Made by a program: the position numbers and the translations under genes. A stretch of 64,000 bases of DNA from Bradysia coprophila (lineage: Eukaryota; Arthropoda; Insecta; Diptera; Sciaridae): assembly GCF_014529535.1 (NCBI RefSeq), contig NW_023503608.1:2542001-2606000 (forward strand), read 5' to 3'. The notes beneath the pieces are model-generated. The model did no database searches and was not told where the DNA came from. It worked only from the letters and a program-made list of their open reading frames with translations. Shown piece after piece: positions 24,201-37,348 of this stretch. Position 1 is the stretch's first letter. Each line of letters opens with the position of its first letter.

Positions 24201-25754
24201 TCGTTGAACTTGTTAAATAGTTGAAACGGTTTTACGGTATGTCTTTGAAGAATTTTCGTTTTGTTTTGTTTGACGGTAAAGGTTTCTGGTTTGGATTTAG
24301 AAAATTTTGTATGCACCGTTACCGTTACGCACAGATCAAACAATGAAAGAAATCGTTTTTGTTTTCAATTGAATTCTGTACGACTGACACGATTTTCGTG
24401 ATAACCAAACACCTGTACACTGCTGATCTACAGATGGAATGACATTGGGTCATCTGATACGGAATTTGGTATTCTAATAGGATTCTTGATTGTTTTGTTA
24501 TTAAACATTGTCTTTGAGTTTGAAAACATGACCCTAAGCCCCCGTTGAACACAAACCGTTCGACACAAATTCCTATTGACCTGCATTTATAAGGATTCAA
24601 TCAATGTGACGGTCGTTCGTTTCCACGAATTTATCGATGAAAATGTCAATTCTATTTCCTAAATCGCATATTTTACTAATTGAAAACGTAAGAGAAAAAC
24701 AACATTGCAACAACATAATTGTTAATTTCAATTGATTCATGCGAATGTAGTAAAAAAAAAGAGAATTTATATTCGAGTCGGCAAAAATGTTGTTCAAGGT
24801 TAATTCAATTCTGTGTTGTCAGTGTATATAGTATAGTTGTAGGTATATAGCAAACGAAAAATTAATGAACAATCACCAACTATTTATTAATTCGCATAAT
24901 ATGTAATTACGACAGAATGTAGGAAAAAAAATCGTTTGACATAACATAATCAAGCGAAAGGAAGAGAATTTATGGATATAACGTCTGATTGGTATGGCCC
25001 GAAATTCGCGAAGAGTGTCTATGGACATATTCGAACATATTTGGCATTAAATTCATTTTATTGTATCATTTGTGTTACACTAACTGTACGAACTACCTAC
25101 ATAAAATTATTCATAACGAAATCACGATAAAAACGCGAAATAAAATGTATGAATAATAGTTAAATTGAGTAAATTAAGGTCATTTAATTAAAAAGAATTT
25201 ACATTTTCCATTGTAGTGTGATATCGAAAGTCAAATAATAGAACACTAACACCCAGAAGAAATTAGATATTTTTTTCTTAAGCGAGAGATATTTCGAATT
25301 TTAACTAATAAGAGACAAACATTCCAAAAATTTTTGGCGTTTTGTGTGGAGCTGTAACACTAATAAAAATATCTGAACCACTTACACCGATATTTATTGA
25401 AGTCATTTGTTGTGCAACTCGAGATAGAAATTTCTTCCAGGAACGGCGAAAGTTTTTCGTCTTCGTTTGTTCCGTACAACAATTGTTATCGCTCGGTATA
25501 GACACGGCCGGATCTGTAGTAGCATTTATTTGGGCATTTGTTTCATTTATCGCAGAACTATCCTTATTGTTTTTCCGTCGTGATACAGATAAGCGAAATG
25601 ATAATGGAATTGAACGCGGCATTGAAAATGCTCGACGAATTTTGTTCCGTTCTTTGATCAAATTTTTCACATCACTCGCATCACTTTCATTTTTCGGTAC
25701 ACCATTGTCACATTGATTGTCCATTTTATTATTCGAATTTTCACTTTGCGACAT
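12235..25754 (-). CDS. Ubiquitin-specific protease, USP31/USP43 type
   Basis: Nine exons on the minus strand: 25754-25386, 15511-15332, 15267-14998, 14928-14716, 14655-14158, 14093-13926, 13861-13457, 13390-13034, 12978-12235; all are in frame, giving 1067 residues. It is a cysteine deubiquitinase. The Cys box [18 protein letters not shown] has catalytic Cys158; the His box TGHYTA has His709; zinc-ribbon CxxC pairs lie at 313/316 and 598/601. Blocks such as [16 protein letters not shown] and [18 protein letters not shown] point to the USP31/43 branch (fly Usp15-31 is my recollection). Exon 1 is inferred: it is joined over a 9.9-kb intron, both ends are phase 0, it ends in a GTAAGT donor, and its FLSRV segment resembles the start of vertebrate USP43. 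The donor of exon 2 (GTCGGT) is unusual. The C-terminal 240 residues are low-complexity and acidic. A possible donor inside the last exon is ignored because the frame stays open. Confidence 0.88.
18690..19860. repeat. 145-bp tandem array, eight units
   Basis: The landmark GCCGAGTAGC recurs at 18831, 18976, 19122, 19266, 19410, 19555, 19699 and 19843, so units are 144-146 bp. Each unit carries AAAATCGGATGAGATTTACT, CGATTTATGTGCAAAAAACA and CCTTAGTCCAAGGGCCCAAA. Two unit variants alternate: one with CTTCCATAAAAAACTAAATC, the other with TCTCAAATGRAACAAAATC. The variants suggest expansion by blocks of more than one unit. Confidence 0.9.
20143..20169. repeat. GGAC microsatellite
   Basis: About six uninterrupted GGAC repeats followed by an ATTTTTTTT run, inside the composite element. 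It marks the same place relative to the right end that I would use to recognise other copies of this family. Confidence 0.85.
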
Positions 25755-27069
25755 TTTAAAAGCATTAATTTTGTACACAATTTAACACTTTTTCCAACTT
25801 AACACTGAGTCAACCATACAAAACGCTTTAATTCGATTCGCCACACTGATGTGTTGCCAGACGGAAAATTTATTTGACACATCGCAATTTGGTGAATGAG
25901 TTTGATGGTAAATTAGCTGAGACTTGAACTCGCTCATTTTGAATTGAGAAGGCGGGTTACTCTATTAGGTTTTTAAACAAAGAGATCTCTTATGGCATCA
26001 CCAGAAGACAGGTGCATCTTTTTAGGTTTTTACTTCCACAGGTTGAGACGGTAGAGACAATCAAGCCGCTATCCACTATACCAAAATATCATTTTACCTT
26101 TCAGCTAGTCATATGCTATCGATTACGACCGCAGAAATGATAGACGAACCCTGACTCTTGTTCTTTTCTACTTTTACAGTATAGCAAAACCGAGAAATAA
26201 TTAAAGAAGAAAAAGATTTTACAATGAACAGTAGAGGATGACCGTAGCACTGTTTCTAGCATGAACATTAGAAAATATTCGGAGGCTGATGAATCATAGT
26301 AGGCTAATTGCTTCATTCAAAGATAAGTGAATTGTCTTTGTAGTACGAGTTAAAATATGCTGTTCCAACGCACTGCATGAGTGATCGGAGTGACAGTGCC
26401 AAAATTTGTATGATAAACTGTTCAGTTTCAGTATTCTATTTCGAGTATCACTACTGCGTAAAGTGCGTTGACAATACAAATTGTCACTTGAGCCTCAAAA
26501 TGTAACGCTTGCTACTTCTGTGTTCATGATAAAAGCCTCAAACTTTCAGATCTTAAATATTTAGGAGCTGAAATCAGTAAAATCAGACACTGTTACCGAT
26601 TCAGTAAAAGATTTTTTTTTATTTTCCTGCAGGAACGGGCCAAAAGTTATTGCCAGCAAAATTTAGATAAAATTTTAAAATGCGTAATTCTCTCACAATA
26701 CATCACAATCAGCACTCATCAGCGACCTAAACAGTATTTTAAATTTTAAGGAACATAAATTGCAAATGTTTTTACTTTTTAATTGGGGTACTAGCTCATT
26801 ACAATAAACGAAAACTGGAGCAAAATTAACTCAGCAGTAGCACCACATTCAATAAACAATATTTATGTTGAGTAACATCCTCGAAAGAACTTTTTTTTCA
26901 TTGAATTTGTCACTAACACCGGATGGGACTGTATAACGAAATAGATCAAAACAAAAATAATTCGCAAAGAATATATAAAATCGGATGTGATTCCTCATCG
27001 GTTATTAGTTTAGTAAAATCCATTCAAAGTGGTTTGATCAACCAGTGCAAGTAGTGTAACGAATTGACA
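25755..27069. other. Divergent intergenic region (USP and the 365-residue protein gene)
   Basis: No gene seen. It should hold the promoters of both flanking genes: the USP promoter on the minus strand just above 25754 and a TATA box for the plus-strand gene at 26972. Otherwise only AT-rich sequence. Confidence 0.6.
26972..26980 (+). promoter_or_regulatory. TATA box of the gene at 27070
   Basis: TATATAAAA lies about 98 bases before the ATG. A start site about 30 bases downstream would fall near 27000, leaving a 5' UTR of roughly 70 bases. A strict TATA box fits a regulated, tissue-specific gene rather than a housekeeping one. Confidence 0.6.
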
Positions 27070-28631
27070 ATGATCGGGAAAAGAGTTTCGGTTTTTGTGT
27101 TCTTTTGGTTCTTCGGTGTACAAGTGAATTACGTCCTAACCAATATAGTACCACCGTCTCAAATAGAGCCAATGCCAGATGTGTACTCCCATATAACATA
27201 TCCTGCTGCGAATAATGTTGTTAACTACAATGCCAGTCCTAATCCTCAGTACACATCGCCAAATTTTAACCATTTCAACGAGCAAATAGGCCAACCTTCA
27301 CCACAGGTGCTCGGAAATTATCAGAAAAGGGAATATCAGGATTATCAACAAAAACCACTTCAACAGAAAAGATCATCGGATGAAATGGTGATGGGAGCTA
27401 ACCCCACAACTGCATCTTATGACTACAGTAGCGATCTCAAGTAAGATTCTCAATAAAAATATAATTTTTCCACTCACTCATTCAATGTTTCATCACAGAA
27501 GTACCATCGTATCAGTGAATGACAATTTAGGATTGATGGCTGACACTCAACGTCTGTTGCTCAATTCATTCAAAGTACAACAACAACAATATAACAGCAT
27601 TGAGCAGAAGCTTAACGACGTTCCTTTTCAACGCAATTCAGCTTACAGTGGGCAACAAAATTATGGACCAACAGCAACACAACAGCCACAATACCAATAC
27701 CAATTGATTTCACCTCCATCACCACCGCCACTTCCGCCATTACCTTATGGACAGTCGCCACAAAAAGAGTGAGTAGAAAATATTTGAATTGGCAGAGATG
27801 CTTTTTGTGCTGGACTAGAAAGAATTCTGCTGTTTCCACATTCACTCTTCTTTTTAGGACGTTGACTCTAAATTCTTCTGAAGTTATATTATTATCGATT
27901 GAAACCATTTATCACAAAGCGGTGTATTTTGACCAGGTCAATGGATACTGTTTCACAGAAGAATTTATTAGGGTCAGCCACTCATTCAATATCTTAGTGG
28001 AGGAGATGGAATCTGAATTCCACATGGAATTTTCTTAAGAATATAGAAATTTTAGCTAGATCATCATAACCATTTGACAAAAAAAAAATCCAAATTTCTA
28101 AATTGTAAACAGGCACCCAGTTCATCACCACAAAAAGGCGGAATCATCTAAAAAACTATTGGCGAAGCTATTTAAAAAACATAAAAAAGGAAACCGCAGA
28201 GGACTGGCATTGCTCCAACGACGCTCGGAATCGGAACGATTGGAACGACATGCTGCAATGACTTTAACGTAAATAAGAAAACACAAAATTGATTCGAATA
28301 TTTTCACTCAATTTTCATTCTTCATTGCAGCTATATCAGAAATGGTATCGTAAACGCATTGTGGACAGCAGCTGTTGTAGCTTGTGTTAAACTGGCACCG
28401 ATTTTGCTGTTCGGATTTAAATTAATGTTCAAATCGGTACTTCCATTGACTGGGCTCGCATTGTTCGGAACGAATCGCGGACTATTTCCAAAGGCTTTGA
28501 AGAAAGACGATGATGACGACGAGGATGTACGATTTGATGATGATGAGGAAGATGACGAGGATGACGATGAAGAAGAGGAAGACCGGGATGTTACTGAAGA
28601 GAAGGAGGAAAGTGGTCATCATTATCGATAG
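27070..28631 (+). CDS. Unrecognised secreted or membrane protein, 365 residues
   Basis: Four exons: 27070-27440, 27499-27768, 28113-28268, 28331-28631; all GT-AG and in frame. I do not recognise the family. Residues 1-24 (MIGKRVSVFVFFWFFGVQVN then YVLT) look like a signal peptide. The next 190 residues are rich in Q, N, P, S and Y, with a proline run near the end of exon 2 (PPSPPPLPPLPYGQ). Exon 3 encodes a short His/Lys/Arg-rich basic stretch. Exon 4 gives a 40-residue hydrophobic, glycine-containing segment (ALWTAAVVACVKLAPILLFG onward), then an Asp/Glu tail of about 45 residues ending HHYR. TATA at 26972 and AATAAA at 28652-28657 frame the gene. Low-complexity extracellular architecture suggests a cuticle-, silk- or matrix-like role, but that is a guess. 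Confidence 0.8.
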
Positions 28632-31600
28632 ATGTTACGGCATGCGGCATCAATAAAATTGTTCAGCAAAATTTAATTTTCTTCTTTTCGTTCATAAGTA
28701 TTTTAAACAGATTGATTTAAAATCTGTTACTTCCTCTGTTTCAACATTTATTTGGCTATATAATATCCCACTAGCCAAACACCATCGTTTATTTTTGCGT
28801 GCTCACGATTCTGTCAATAGCAGATGATATCTTTTCATATGTTTCATCTCATCAGTGACTGATTGAGCTTAAAAGGGTAGGTAGGTAGGTTTCTCAAACT
28901 GATTTAAGTTGGGAACATAAAGGTGTTAAAACTGAAACCAAAAATTAGGAGAAAATTCAGGAGAATGGGAAAGCTTAGTGGCAGAAAATAAATTCGTATT
29001 GCTTCAGCTTCAACATTCGTCTCTTTGTACGAGATTGCGATCTCCCGTCCTTTATATTACTTTGGACTTAAAAAAGAAAATAGAAATGTTTTCATACGTC
29101 CACATTTGTCGCTTGATTTAATGTATTTATGTAAAACAATCAGCCTTCGAAGGACGATTTTCTGTTTAGCCGGCAAACTTATAGCCGAAAAACAGGTACT
29201 TTTATGGAATGTTGCTCTAAATTGGTAATCGAAATTAATCGGTAGCACATAAACCGCTCAATAAATAATTTATTACTCAGATGCTATTATATCCATTTCA
29301 AACTAGGACAACAAGATCTGCGTAGAGTTTGTTCCACTTTATAATTTTATATTAAATGGATATACAAGACACGTGACATCAATAAATTGATTAAACTCCC
29401 TACCCCATAGTTTACACCACATGCGCCGTTTCCAACGTAATTTTCGATTCAAAAGTATAGTAACAGTGAAGATGTATATTGCACGAACGAAAGCATCAGC
29501 TGTTTTATTTCTGTAAAAAAATTGCATCAGAATTGCAATCGACAAAATTTTGTGTGTGATAATTTTGTAATTTGTAAGAATGGCGGAATTGAATCATGTA
29601 TTGCTGTAGTGTAACTAAAATATTTATCGCGCGTAGACTTGGCACGATTATCAGTTGGCTATTGATTTGAACTATCTTTGTATTGAATTTTCAACCACAA
29701 AAAAAATGTAAGTTAAATGTAGAAACTCCTATACCTATGACTTGAAGAAAAGACTAGAGTATAGTCGAATATGATGGTTCGAAATCGATTCAGTTTTTGT
29801 ATATATGGTGGGTAAGATGTTTTAGTTGTGTACGGCGAGAACAAAAAAAAATGTTATTGTTGATTCGTCGAGCCAAAAGGTAAAAAACAAATTGTTTTAC
29901 ATTCAGTCGTGAGAAAACAATTCGCATGTTACAACCATGCTAGACGAGGAATGACCAACAAGAGTATACATTATTTTGCATGTAGCAGTCAGCAGTCACG
30001 TTGTCTTCGAACTAATCTGGTGCTGGCACACTGTCTAAAGTGATTTTGTAAATAATTTGAATGTAAATAAGATTATGTAATTCAGATGAGTGTACGCCTC
30101 CCTCAGAATATGTTAATTAGTAATTGTTATAGTTTTAACTAATAAAGTGAAGCAATCAATTTAATGGCTCTCAAGTGAATTGATTTTAAACTAAAGTCAC
30201 TGATTAGCGTGCAGAGTGGATCTCTTCGTAATTAGTAAATATGTGAGTCGATACTAAATGATTGTGCATTATTCCATTGAGCACAGAGTATCGTTATTTT
30301 TCATTCAACTATTGGGAACATTGGATCGTAAATCATCTCTTATCTTAAGAGGTTCAATTAAACAAAAATTGTGTTGCTTCACATGTCTAAAAATTGAGTA
30401 ATGTGACCGTAAAGTATAACACAATTTAAAAGTTACAAGTTACGAGACGTGGACGGACAGAAATTTTTTTTAGTGAAAGTGTATCCATTATTTTCGTATT
30501 TTTGCGTGTCTAATTGAAAGTATTGCTAGTTATAATTGCATACACATATACATCATACATCAGTTGTTCAGCGTTCAACTTGATATAACATTGTTCATAC
30601 TTATAAACATATACATCAGACACTGAGACACTGATAGTTATTAATTCAATCGCATTAAATCGACTGCATAACGACTGATGAACTTGAAATCTTGTTGCGT
30701 GCCGACTAGACTATACATCGTGGAATGTGTAGCTTCCACATGTTCAGATAACATTATGTATATTAATTGTAGTTTTCCAGTTGCGAAAAATTATGCAACT
30801 TGTCGAACATCGTGGGTGAATGTCCTAAAGCGGTACCAATTGCTAGCTATATTTTTGTTTCATAAAACAACTCGTTTTCTATGCTGAACGAGATAAGGTG
30901 TCTTTACCGGTAGTATAATTGAATTAAAAATTAACTATCAGAGCCCAGTCGTCAGTCGAGGTCACTTACTTCGATGGTATGGGTCAATAACGTGGTGATT
31001 TTCTTTGACTAATGAAATCAATTATTAAATACGGTTCTCTCTCAATTCGGAAAACTCTGGAAACGTCAATTGGTCTGTAATCAAGCCAATTAAATTGCTG
31101 GAACGAGTAATTGTTATTTTGATTATGATCAATTTAATTGCCCGCTGTTTTATAAAGGCATTCATGCGGTTTGTCTACTCACTATCGATGTATATTCGTA
31201 CAACGTATAATCATTTGTCAAGAAGTACTTGAACCCTTCACTTCGATACACACTTGAGTGAACATATCGTAGGCGATAGGAAAATTGATTTTGTTTTGTG
31301 TTAAAAAAGTGAGGAAAACTCTCAGTCGTAAACATTATAGTTTGGTATCTATGTCAATTATGCAAAGTTCAATACCTATAAAACTCCCCAACGTGAACAG
31401 GGTGTAGGAAATAAAAACGTTCCTACCATTTTACTTTTTCAGCAGTGAAGCAAGTCACGTCTTCACCGTGAATTATTTGCGTAACTCAGTAAAGGACAAA
31501 ATTTTCACTGTTTCCAATAAAAAATGACCAAAATCGCATAAGTTCTTTGACTGCAGTCGCGGATATATCTAGGTAATGACTGAAAATGTCAGAAGACCGG

Positions 31601-31890
31601 TTTTGATTTAATTTCACCAGCTCTAAAAATTCAGTCTGGCTACTGCCCTGACAGCAGTAAAGGGTGTTTTAACACTATATGATTTTTACATTCTTTAATT
31701 CTGAAGACAGTGACAGGGTAACAATCTGATCATTTTTTATTTTCAGAGACCGAACTTACCGTTCAACCATGATATTATGTTACGAATTACTCAAGTTCAG
31801 TTACACCTCGGCCATATCATCAAATTACAGTCGAGGAAATTAGAAAAATAGGAATAAAATTTTGAACAGAAACGAGGGATTGATTCGACG
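28632..31890. other. Intergenic region upstream of the monocarboxylate transporter
   Basis: About 3.3 kb with no supportable gene. I see only AT-rich sequence, a short GGTAGGTAGGTAGG run near 28876 and chance frames below 70 codons. Non-coding 5' exons of the transporter could lie here but cannot be called. Confidence 0.55.
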
Positions 31891-33747
31891 ATGAGTTCGT
31901 CACCTTCAAAAAGTTTTGCACCTCCCGACGGCGGTTGGGGTTGGATGGTAGTATTTGGAGTTGCTCTGACAAATGTAAGTGGACAATGTTTTGCTTGTTG
32001 AATTACCTTCAATCTTTGTTACGTGCCAGATCTTCAATCAATCGTTAATATCAATTTTTGGATTATTATTTGGGGAGCATCTGCAAAGTCTTGGCCAAAC
32101 AACAGTTGGCGCAGCACTAGTTATGAATCTAAATAGCGTTGCACTAAATTTTTCTGGTAAGCACCTTTCTTCGTAAGATAAGCGACAAAGAAAAGTTTTA
32201 TTGAAAATCATAATTTTAATGAAATCAATTGATCGTTAAGGTTATGGTGCTGCAACATATGTTCAGCTTACCTTTTTTTCGTAGACCTACTGCATTATGT
32301 GTTAAATTTAAATAATGTTTTTAGGACTAATCATTGGCCCATTACTCAAACGATATTCTCCGCGAACAGTGTGTGCTGTTGGAAGTTTGTTCACTAGTTC
32401 TGGATTAATCTTATCATCATTCACAACAGAACTATGGCAAGTTTGCATTACATATGGCATACTTGTAGGTACAATTGTATTCTGACTCTGTGATCGAGAC
32501 CAAGTTTCACAGTTAATTCCGTCTAGGCATTGGATTGGGGCTAATAAATCCTAGCACATTCATCGCAGTAAATTCATATTTTACGTCACGAAGAGGTCAA
32601 GCGATTGGGCTTGCAATGGCTGGAACTGGAGTCGGACAAATGATAATGCCACATGTTGTTAGAGCATTGCTTGATAACTATAGCTTTAAGGGAACTATTT
32701 TAATAATGGGTGGACTTGCTCTTAACGGGGTACGTTGTAAGAATCGTGGAAAATCTTTGATTGAATCTAACTCGCAGATTTGAACTTATTACAGATAGTT
32801 GGTGCATCATTCTTCCAACCAGTGAATCAACATTTGCGTTTGGAAAAGGATAAATCGGGTGAAGATAAACTGCTGCTGAAGAATGTACACAGTGATGGAA
32901 GTCAATGTTCTGATGACGAGGACATTGTGTATACGGTGAAACCAACAGTCATAGAATTGATAAAACCGAAAACTTTAGCTGGACGAATTAGTGACGCAAT
33001 GGACCTTAAGCTATTAAAGGATTTAACTTTCATCAATATTTCCATCGGAATTGCATTAACGTACACAGCCACCGTAAACTTTTCCATGATTTTTCCCTAC
33101 TTCCTTCAAGTAATTTCCTTTGTTACTTGGCACCGCTGTTGAATAGAGCTAACAAATAACTATTTGCAGGAGACAGCTGGTCTGTCCAACAACGATGTGG
33201 CTTTGTGCATGTCAGTTTTAGCCGGAACAGATCTAGCATCTAGACTAACGCTACCGACGCTAACGGATAAATTTAAAATATCGTGCAGAACATTGTTTTT
33301 GTCCGGAGGATTTCTGTTGCTTATTATCCGGACAATCTTAGCCGAAACGTTACATAGAACGAACCTCATTTGTATGTCAGCTTTATACGGATACTTTCGT
33401 GCGGCCATTGTAGTAAATCAAAATCTTACAATATCTGAATATGTTGCACAAGAGCGGCTGGCTGGAGCGTTAGGTTTGAATATGATAACGAAGGGAATTT
33501 TTGTCATTACGATCGGTCAGATTCTTGGTTCGTTGAATTTTTTTTTCTATTTGTTTGCACAGAAAGCTTATTATTCCACCTTTAACCCACAGGTTGGATT
33601 CGTGACTATTACCAAAGTTATCCAGTGTGCTTGTATGCTCAAAATGTTTTAGCTGGAATTGTGATAATTACATGGTCTACTGAGCTAATGTTCAAGCGAT
33701 ATAACACATCGCTACCAATAGTAACTCAGCGACCGGTTAATATTTAG
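31891..33747 (+). CDS. Monocarboxylate transporter (SLC16 family, MFS)
   Basis: Seven exons: 31891-31974, 32030-32156, 32325-32468, 32527-32729, 32795-33109, 33170-33527, 33593-33747; all in frame, 461 residues. The protein starts with the MCT signature APPDGGWGWMVV (residues 10-21) in the first membrane helix. It follows the 12-helix major facilitator pattern with a short charged loop between helices 6 and 7 (residues from LEKDKSGEDK to KPKTLAGRIS). GIGLGLINPSTFIAVNSYF and RRGQAIGLAMAGTGVGQ match helices 4-5 of the family, and GWIRDYYQSYPVCLYAQNV sits before the last helix. It probably moves lactate, pyruvate or another carboxylate with a proton across the plasma membrane; the substrate cannot be read from sequence. 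The C-terminal tail is very short for the family. Confidence 0.9.
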
Positions 33748-35082
33748 TTAAAATTTTGAATTGATATCTTTGCTCAAAGCAAACTATTTGAAGGTGATAC
33801 TTAGTTGGATTTGTTTATTTATTTAAAAAAAAAATTGATTCATTGTTGTCATATCAGCCTGCAGTTTATATTCCAGTCCCGAAACTACTACTGAACGAGT
33901 AAAAAAAATCAAACCTAGCAAGTTACAAGGAGCTCGCACCAAAAATACTATTAGCAAAGACTGACCTGTCGACTTATCCAATTCTGCATTTGTTGGAAGT
34001 AACTTGCTGCATAGCAAATTTTCTAAGTCATGGACTAGTCGACGTTTTTATCTTTGAAAAAATGCTTAGTCCGGGTCGAATTTCCTTAATTTATAAATAT
34101 TATGAAAGAAAACGTTCAAATAGCCTGTCCTTCGCTAATACATGGACCCTAACTAACGCACTTAAAATCGATATTTTTTCTTGTTGACAAGGAGATACAG
34201 CCGATGACTTTGAAATAAGTGACTCATTTCGTTTCAGCTGGTTCACTCTTTCAAATAAAACTGTTGTTACGTGGTTATACGGTTTTATCAGTATACCATA
34301 GCGTGCGTGTAACTATTTCACCCGTATAAACAAGTACAAGAACTTTTGTTTGCATTAGTGGACCAGTCGAACAACAGTTGACACGAAATGCCTAACTTTT
34401 TCAAAGTCGCCGACTGTAAACAAATTCCTTAAAATCGTCGGAGATTTGTGGAAGATAAAACCGATGGGATGGGATGGGCTAAGTTTTGTATTTGTATTTA
34501 GCATCTGAAGAAATCTATTCTTGTCACTTGCCATGCTAGCATCCCTATAATGGGAAAACTAGTAATAATTTCGATTTTCGCGATTTTCACTATAAAGTAG
34601 AACAACAGTTTTTCGAAGCAACGATAACTAAACGTTTTTGAAATTTATATTTGCCATGGTCGTTAGTATCAATCTTTATGTTAAATTTTTGCGAAAATAA
34701 TTGATGTAAAGAACAAATATCACCTGACTCAAATACAGTCAATCGCCAGAACAACTTTTATTTTCTGGTATTGACGTATGAGTTGAGCTGTTAAATGAAT
34801 TTATTTGTTGAATTGAAAGGTGCGATCGATAGGAAATTTTCCAGATTGATTTACTGATCTTTTGTTCATTCGGTTAACTCGTGAGTCATTGGTGTTTCGG
34901 TAAAAGTTAATTTGTTCGATGATTACATTTGATCTCTACACCCGAGTATAGCTTGGCGTCAAAGGTCATTATCAGAAAAGAACAAAACAAAGAAATTTCT
35001 TACCGTATCGTTCGGACGACTCTTCTTTAATTGTGGAATTCTTAGCTTCAAAAACTTCAATAAGAACGAAAAACTGCATTTT
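33748..35082. other. Convergent intergenic region (transporter and EXOSC7)
   Basis: Two genes end here from opposite sides. Several AATAAA-type signals occur (for example near 34253). No gene or clear repeat is seen. Confidence 0.55.
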
Positions 35083-36218
35083 TCACTTTAGAAATCCATA
35101 GACTTCTTTATTGGTCGACTCGCTGTTCAATCTTTCGTCAACGTTCAACACTCTCATCAATTCTTTATCTAAACACGTTCCAGCTGAGATGCCCAGCTCT
35201 ATCGATCGGGACACGGTGTCGATGTGAAGAGAACCGGCACCATTTGTTCGAATGTTTGTGATTCCACCTAACACAATAGGATCATTAGTATCGCTGTATG
35301 CGAGGTCATTGAACTCTTTCACTTACATTTTCCATTGTGATTCGAAACGCCGACGACTAAACTCGCCGAACTGCATGCTTCCTCTTCGGCTGACGGATCA
35401 ACTACACAATGTTCACCAATTTTGCATATTGTTACCAACAACGGAACCGAGTCGATTTGCAGTCTTTCGCAGTCGTAGGGATCGTCTGACAGAGTTAGAT
35501 CAACTGTACCGCCATCCATCAGGGCTGCTTGGACCTTTGGTACTCGTGTATTAAATAATGCTGCCTTAACTGCCAGTGAAACTGCATCGAATAGATTACC
35601 ACCGCATTCCAAAATCTATTTCAAATTTTACGGTTGATTGTATCCAACGCAATGTCATCGAAATTTTCCCTACTTACCAGAATGTCAACATACAATTTCC
35701 AGCACTGCTGACGAGGCAAAATGCACAGATTCTTCAACTGAAATGCCTTCGACGATTGATAGGCCTTTTGCAGTGTGTTCGAAATTTCCAGTGCCAATTC
35801 CTCTCCACCACGTCCTTCGAATTCCGGCGTTGCGTTTGCCGAACAATCTATGAAAAATTCGATTTTTCCCTCGTCATGTTTTTCTTGGTATGGTGTGTCG
35901 ATTTCGGTTTTAATTCCTGCAATCCACAAAAAACACTTTGTCAATTTACTCAATCATGATACACTCTGAGCGTTCTTACCGACTAAAATATCAGTATTGG
36001 CCAGACGTAATCGTGCACTGCCACTCGCGTGACTAACAATGCCCGTTTCCAGTTCCATAGGTCGATAGTCGATGTTACTGCGACCATCAACACGGAAGTC
36101 TTCCTACAATTTCATTGCAAATTATGAACTCGGAGGTTTAGCTAAGTCTAATGGTTTTCACCTCGACTCCATGTGTGATGAATGTCTTTTCTGCTTCGGA
36201 TAACAAAACGTTTGCCAT
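35083..36218 (-). CDS. EXOSC7: Exosome ring subunit, EXOSC7/Rrp42-like
   Basis: Five exons on the minus strand: 36218-36162, 36103-35980, 35916-35678, 35615-35327, 35267-35083; all in frame, 297 residues. RNase PH fold. The blocks DFRVDGRSNIDYRPMELETG, GSARLRLANTDILVGIKTEI, LCILPRQQCWKLYVDIL and ECGGNLFDAVSLAVKAALFN identify the Rrp42/EXOSC7 branch, as do LSDDPYDCERL and PLLVTICKIG. In eukaryotes this subunit is catalytically inactive and forms part of the six-membered ring of the nuclear and cytoplasmic 3'-5' RNA exosome. Length agrees with the family (about 290). The start is the first ATG, nine residues before the conserved TFITHGVEEDFRVDGR region. Confidence 0.93.
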
Positions 36219-37348
36219 TTCAAGAAATTAAATTTAAATATTTCGTTTAAAGAAATTATTGTAAACAAACATTCGCAACAATAGAGACCGCATGTCAGGC
36301 CGAATGTCAAAAATTATAACAGAGAAGGGGAGAAGATGATTGTAGTTTTTTTAAGTTAAGTTTCACAGCCTGGGAGGCGCAAAAGATTTAAATTTTTTAT
36401 TCTTAATTTCTAAAATCATGTGATGTTAGATAAACGTATTCGGTGTTGTGTTCAGATGAATCAGCTTCGTTCGTTAAAATTTATTTTTCAATTCAATAGT
36501 TCTACTGATTCATCCAAAACTCAAATTCTGAATTTATTTATTTTTTTCCTTGCGGTCGAAATTCAAAATGGAAAATGCGGAGGTCTTTCTAACGTAGCGT
36601 CATTTTCATACAATGAAGCGTTGAAATGTACTTTTCGGTTCACTTTTTCATCGAATCGTTCACTTAAAATTCAAATTTTAGGCACACTTACGGCGTGAAT
36701 TCATCGCAGAAGCGGTCCACTTTTGAAAAGTCAAATAAGAGACCAATACACTGTATGAAAAATGAACATTGACATAAATTGAAATAATTTTATTTATAAA
36801 ATATAGCGCTACCAGATAATTCAGGTCACTAGTCAAATCAAACACTATTTTATTTTACTCTGCCGTGTCAGTACCTATACTAGTATCCACTCCACACCAG
36901 CTTCACAAAAAAGTTTCTTCCGCATTAATTGAAGGATTCATCAATTTTTTGTTGACTGAGTAGCAATGCGGTGCAAAGGTAAAGAGGTATTTATCATTTG
37001 TTATCCACAGCGTTGACAAAGACAATCAATTAGTTATGGTTTATGTGGTCTGTACAATAACTGTATGTTTATTGAAACAAAAGTATATATGATTATATAG
37101 ATCACAAAGCTAACCTCAAACAATGACAGCTAGATAAATTTTTGGAACATTGTGGTTAGCTTTGTGAACATGACAGCTCATTTGACATCTCAAACGATAT
37201 TGACAATGATCTATTGATCTCAATATTTATGTATTAAACGAAGTAAGAGATGCGAGATCATTATACTTGTGGTTTATTAGCCGTCTGCGAAAGAGCGTAG
37301 AGTAATTGAATAATTTATCGACAGAAGAATTGGTGAAAAAATGTCATA

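Larger units (their letters stand above)
15512..25385. other. Large first intron of the USP gene
   Basis: About 9.9 kb without a convincing gene. It contains the composite repeat at 18447-20298. Elsewhere it is AT-rich, with only short chance frames. The 104-codon frame at 22751-23065 and the 131-codon minus frame at 21352-21747 have no recognisable motif and are dominated by AT-rich codons. If exon 1 at 25386-25754 belongs to another gene, this stretch is intergenic instead. Confidence 0.6.
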
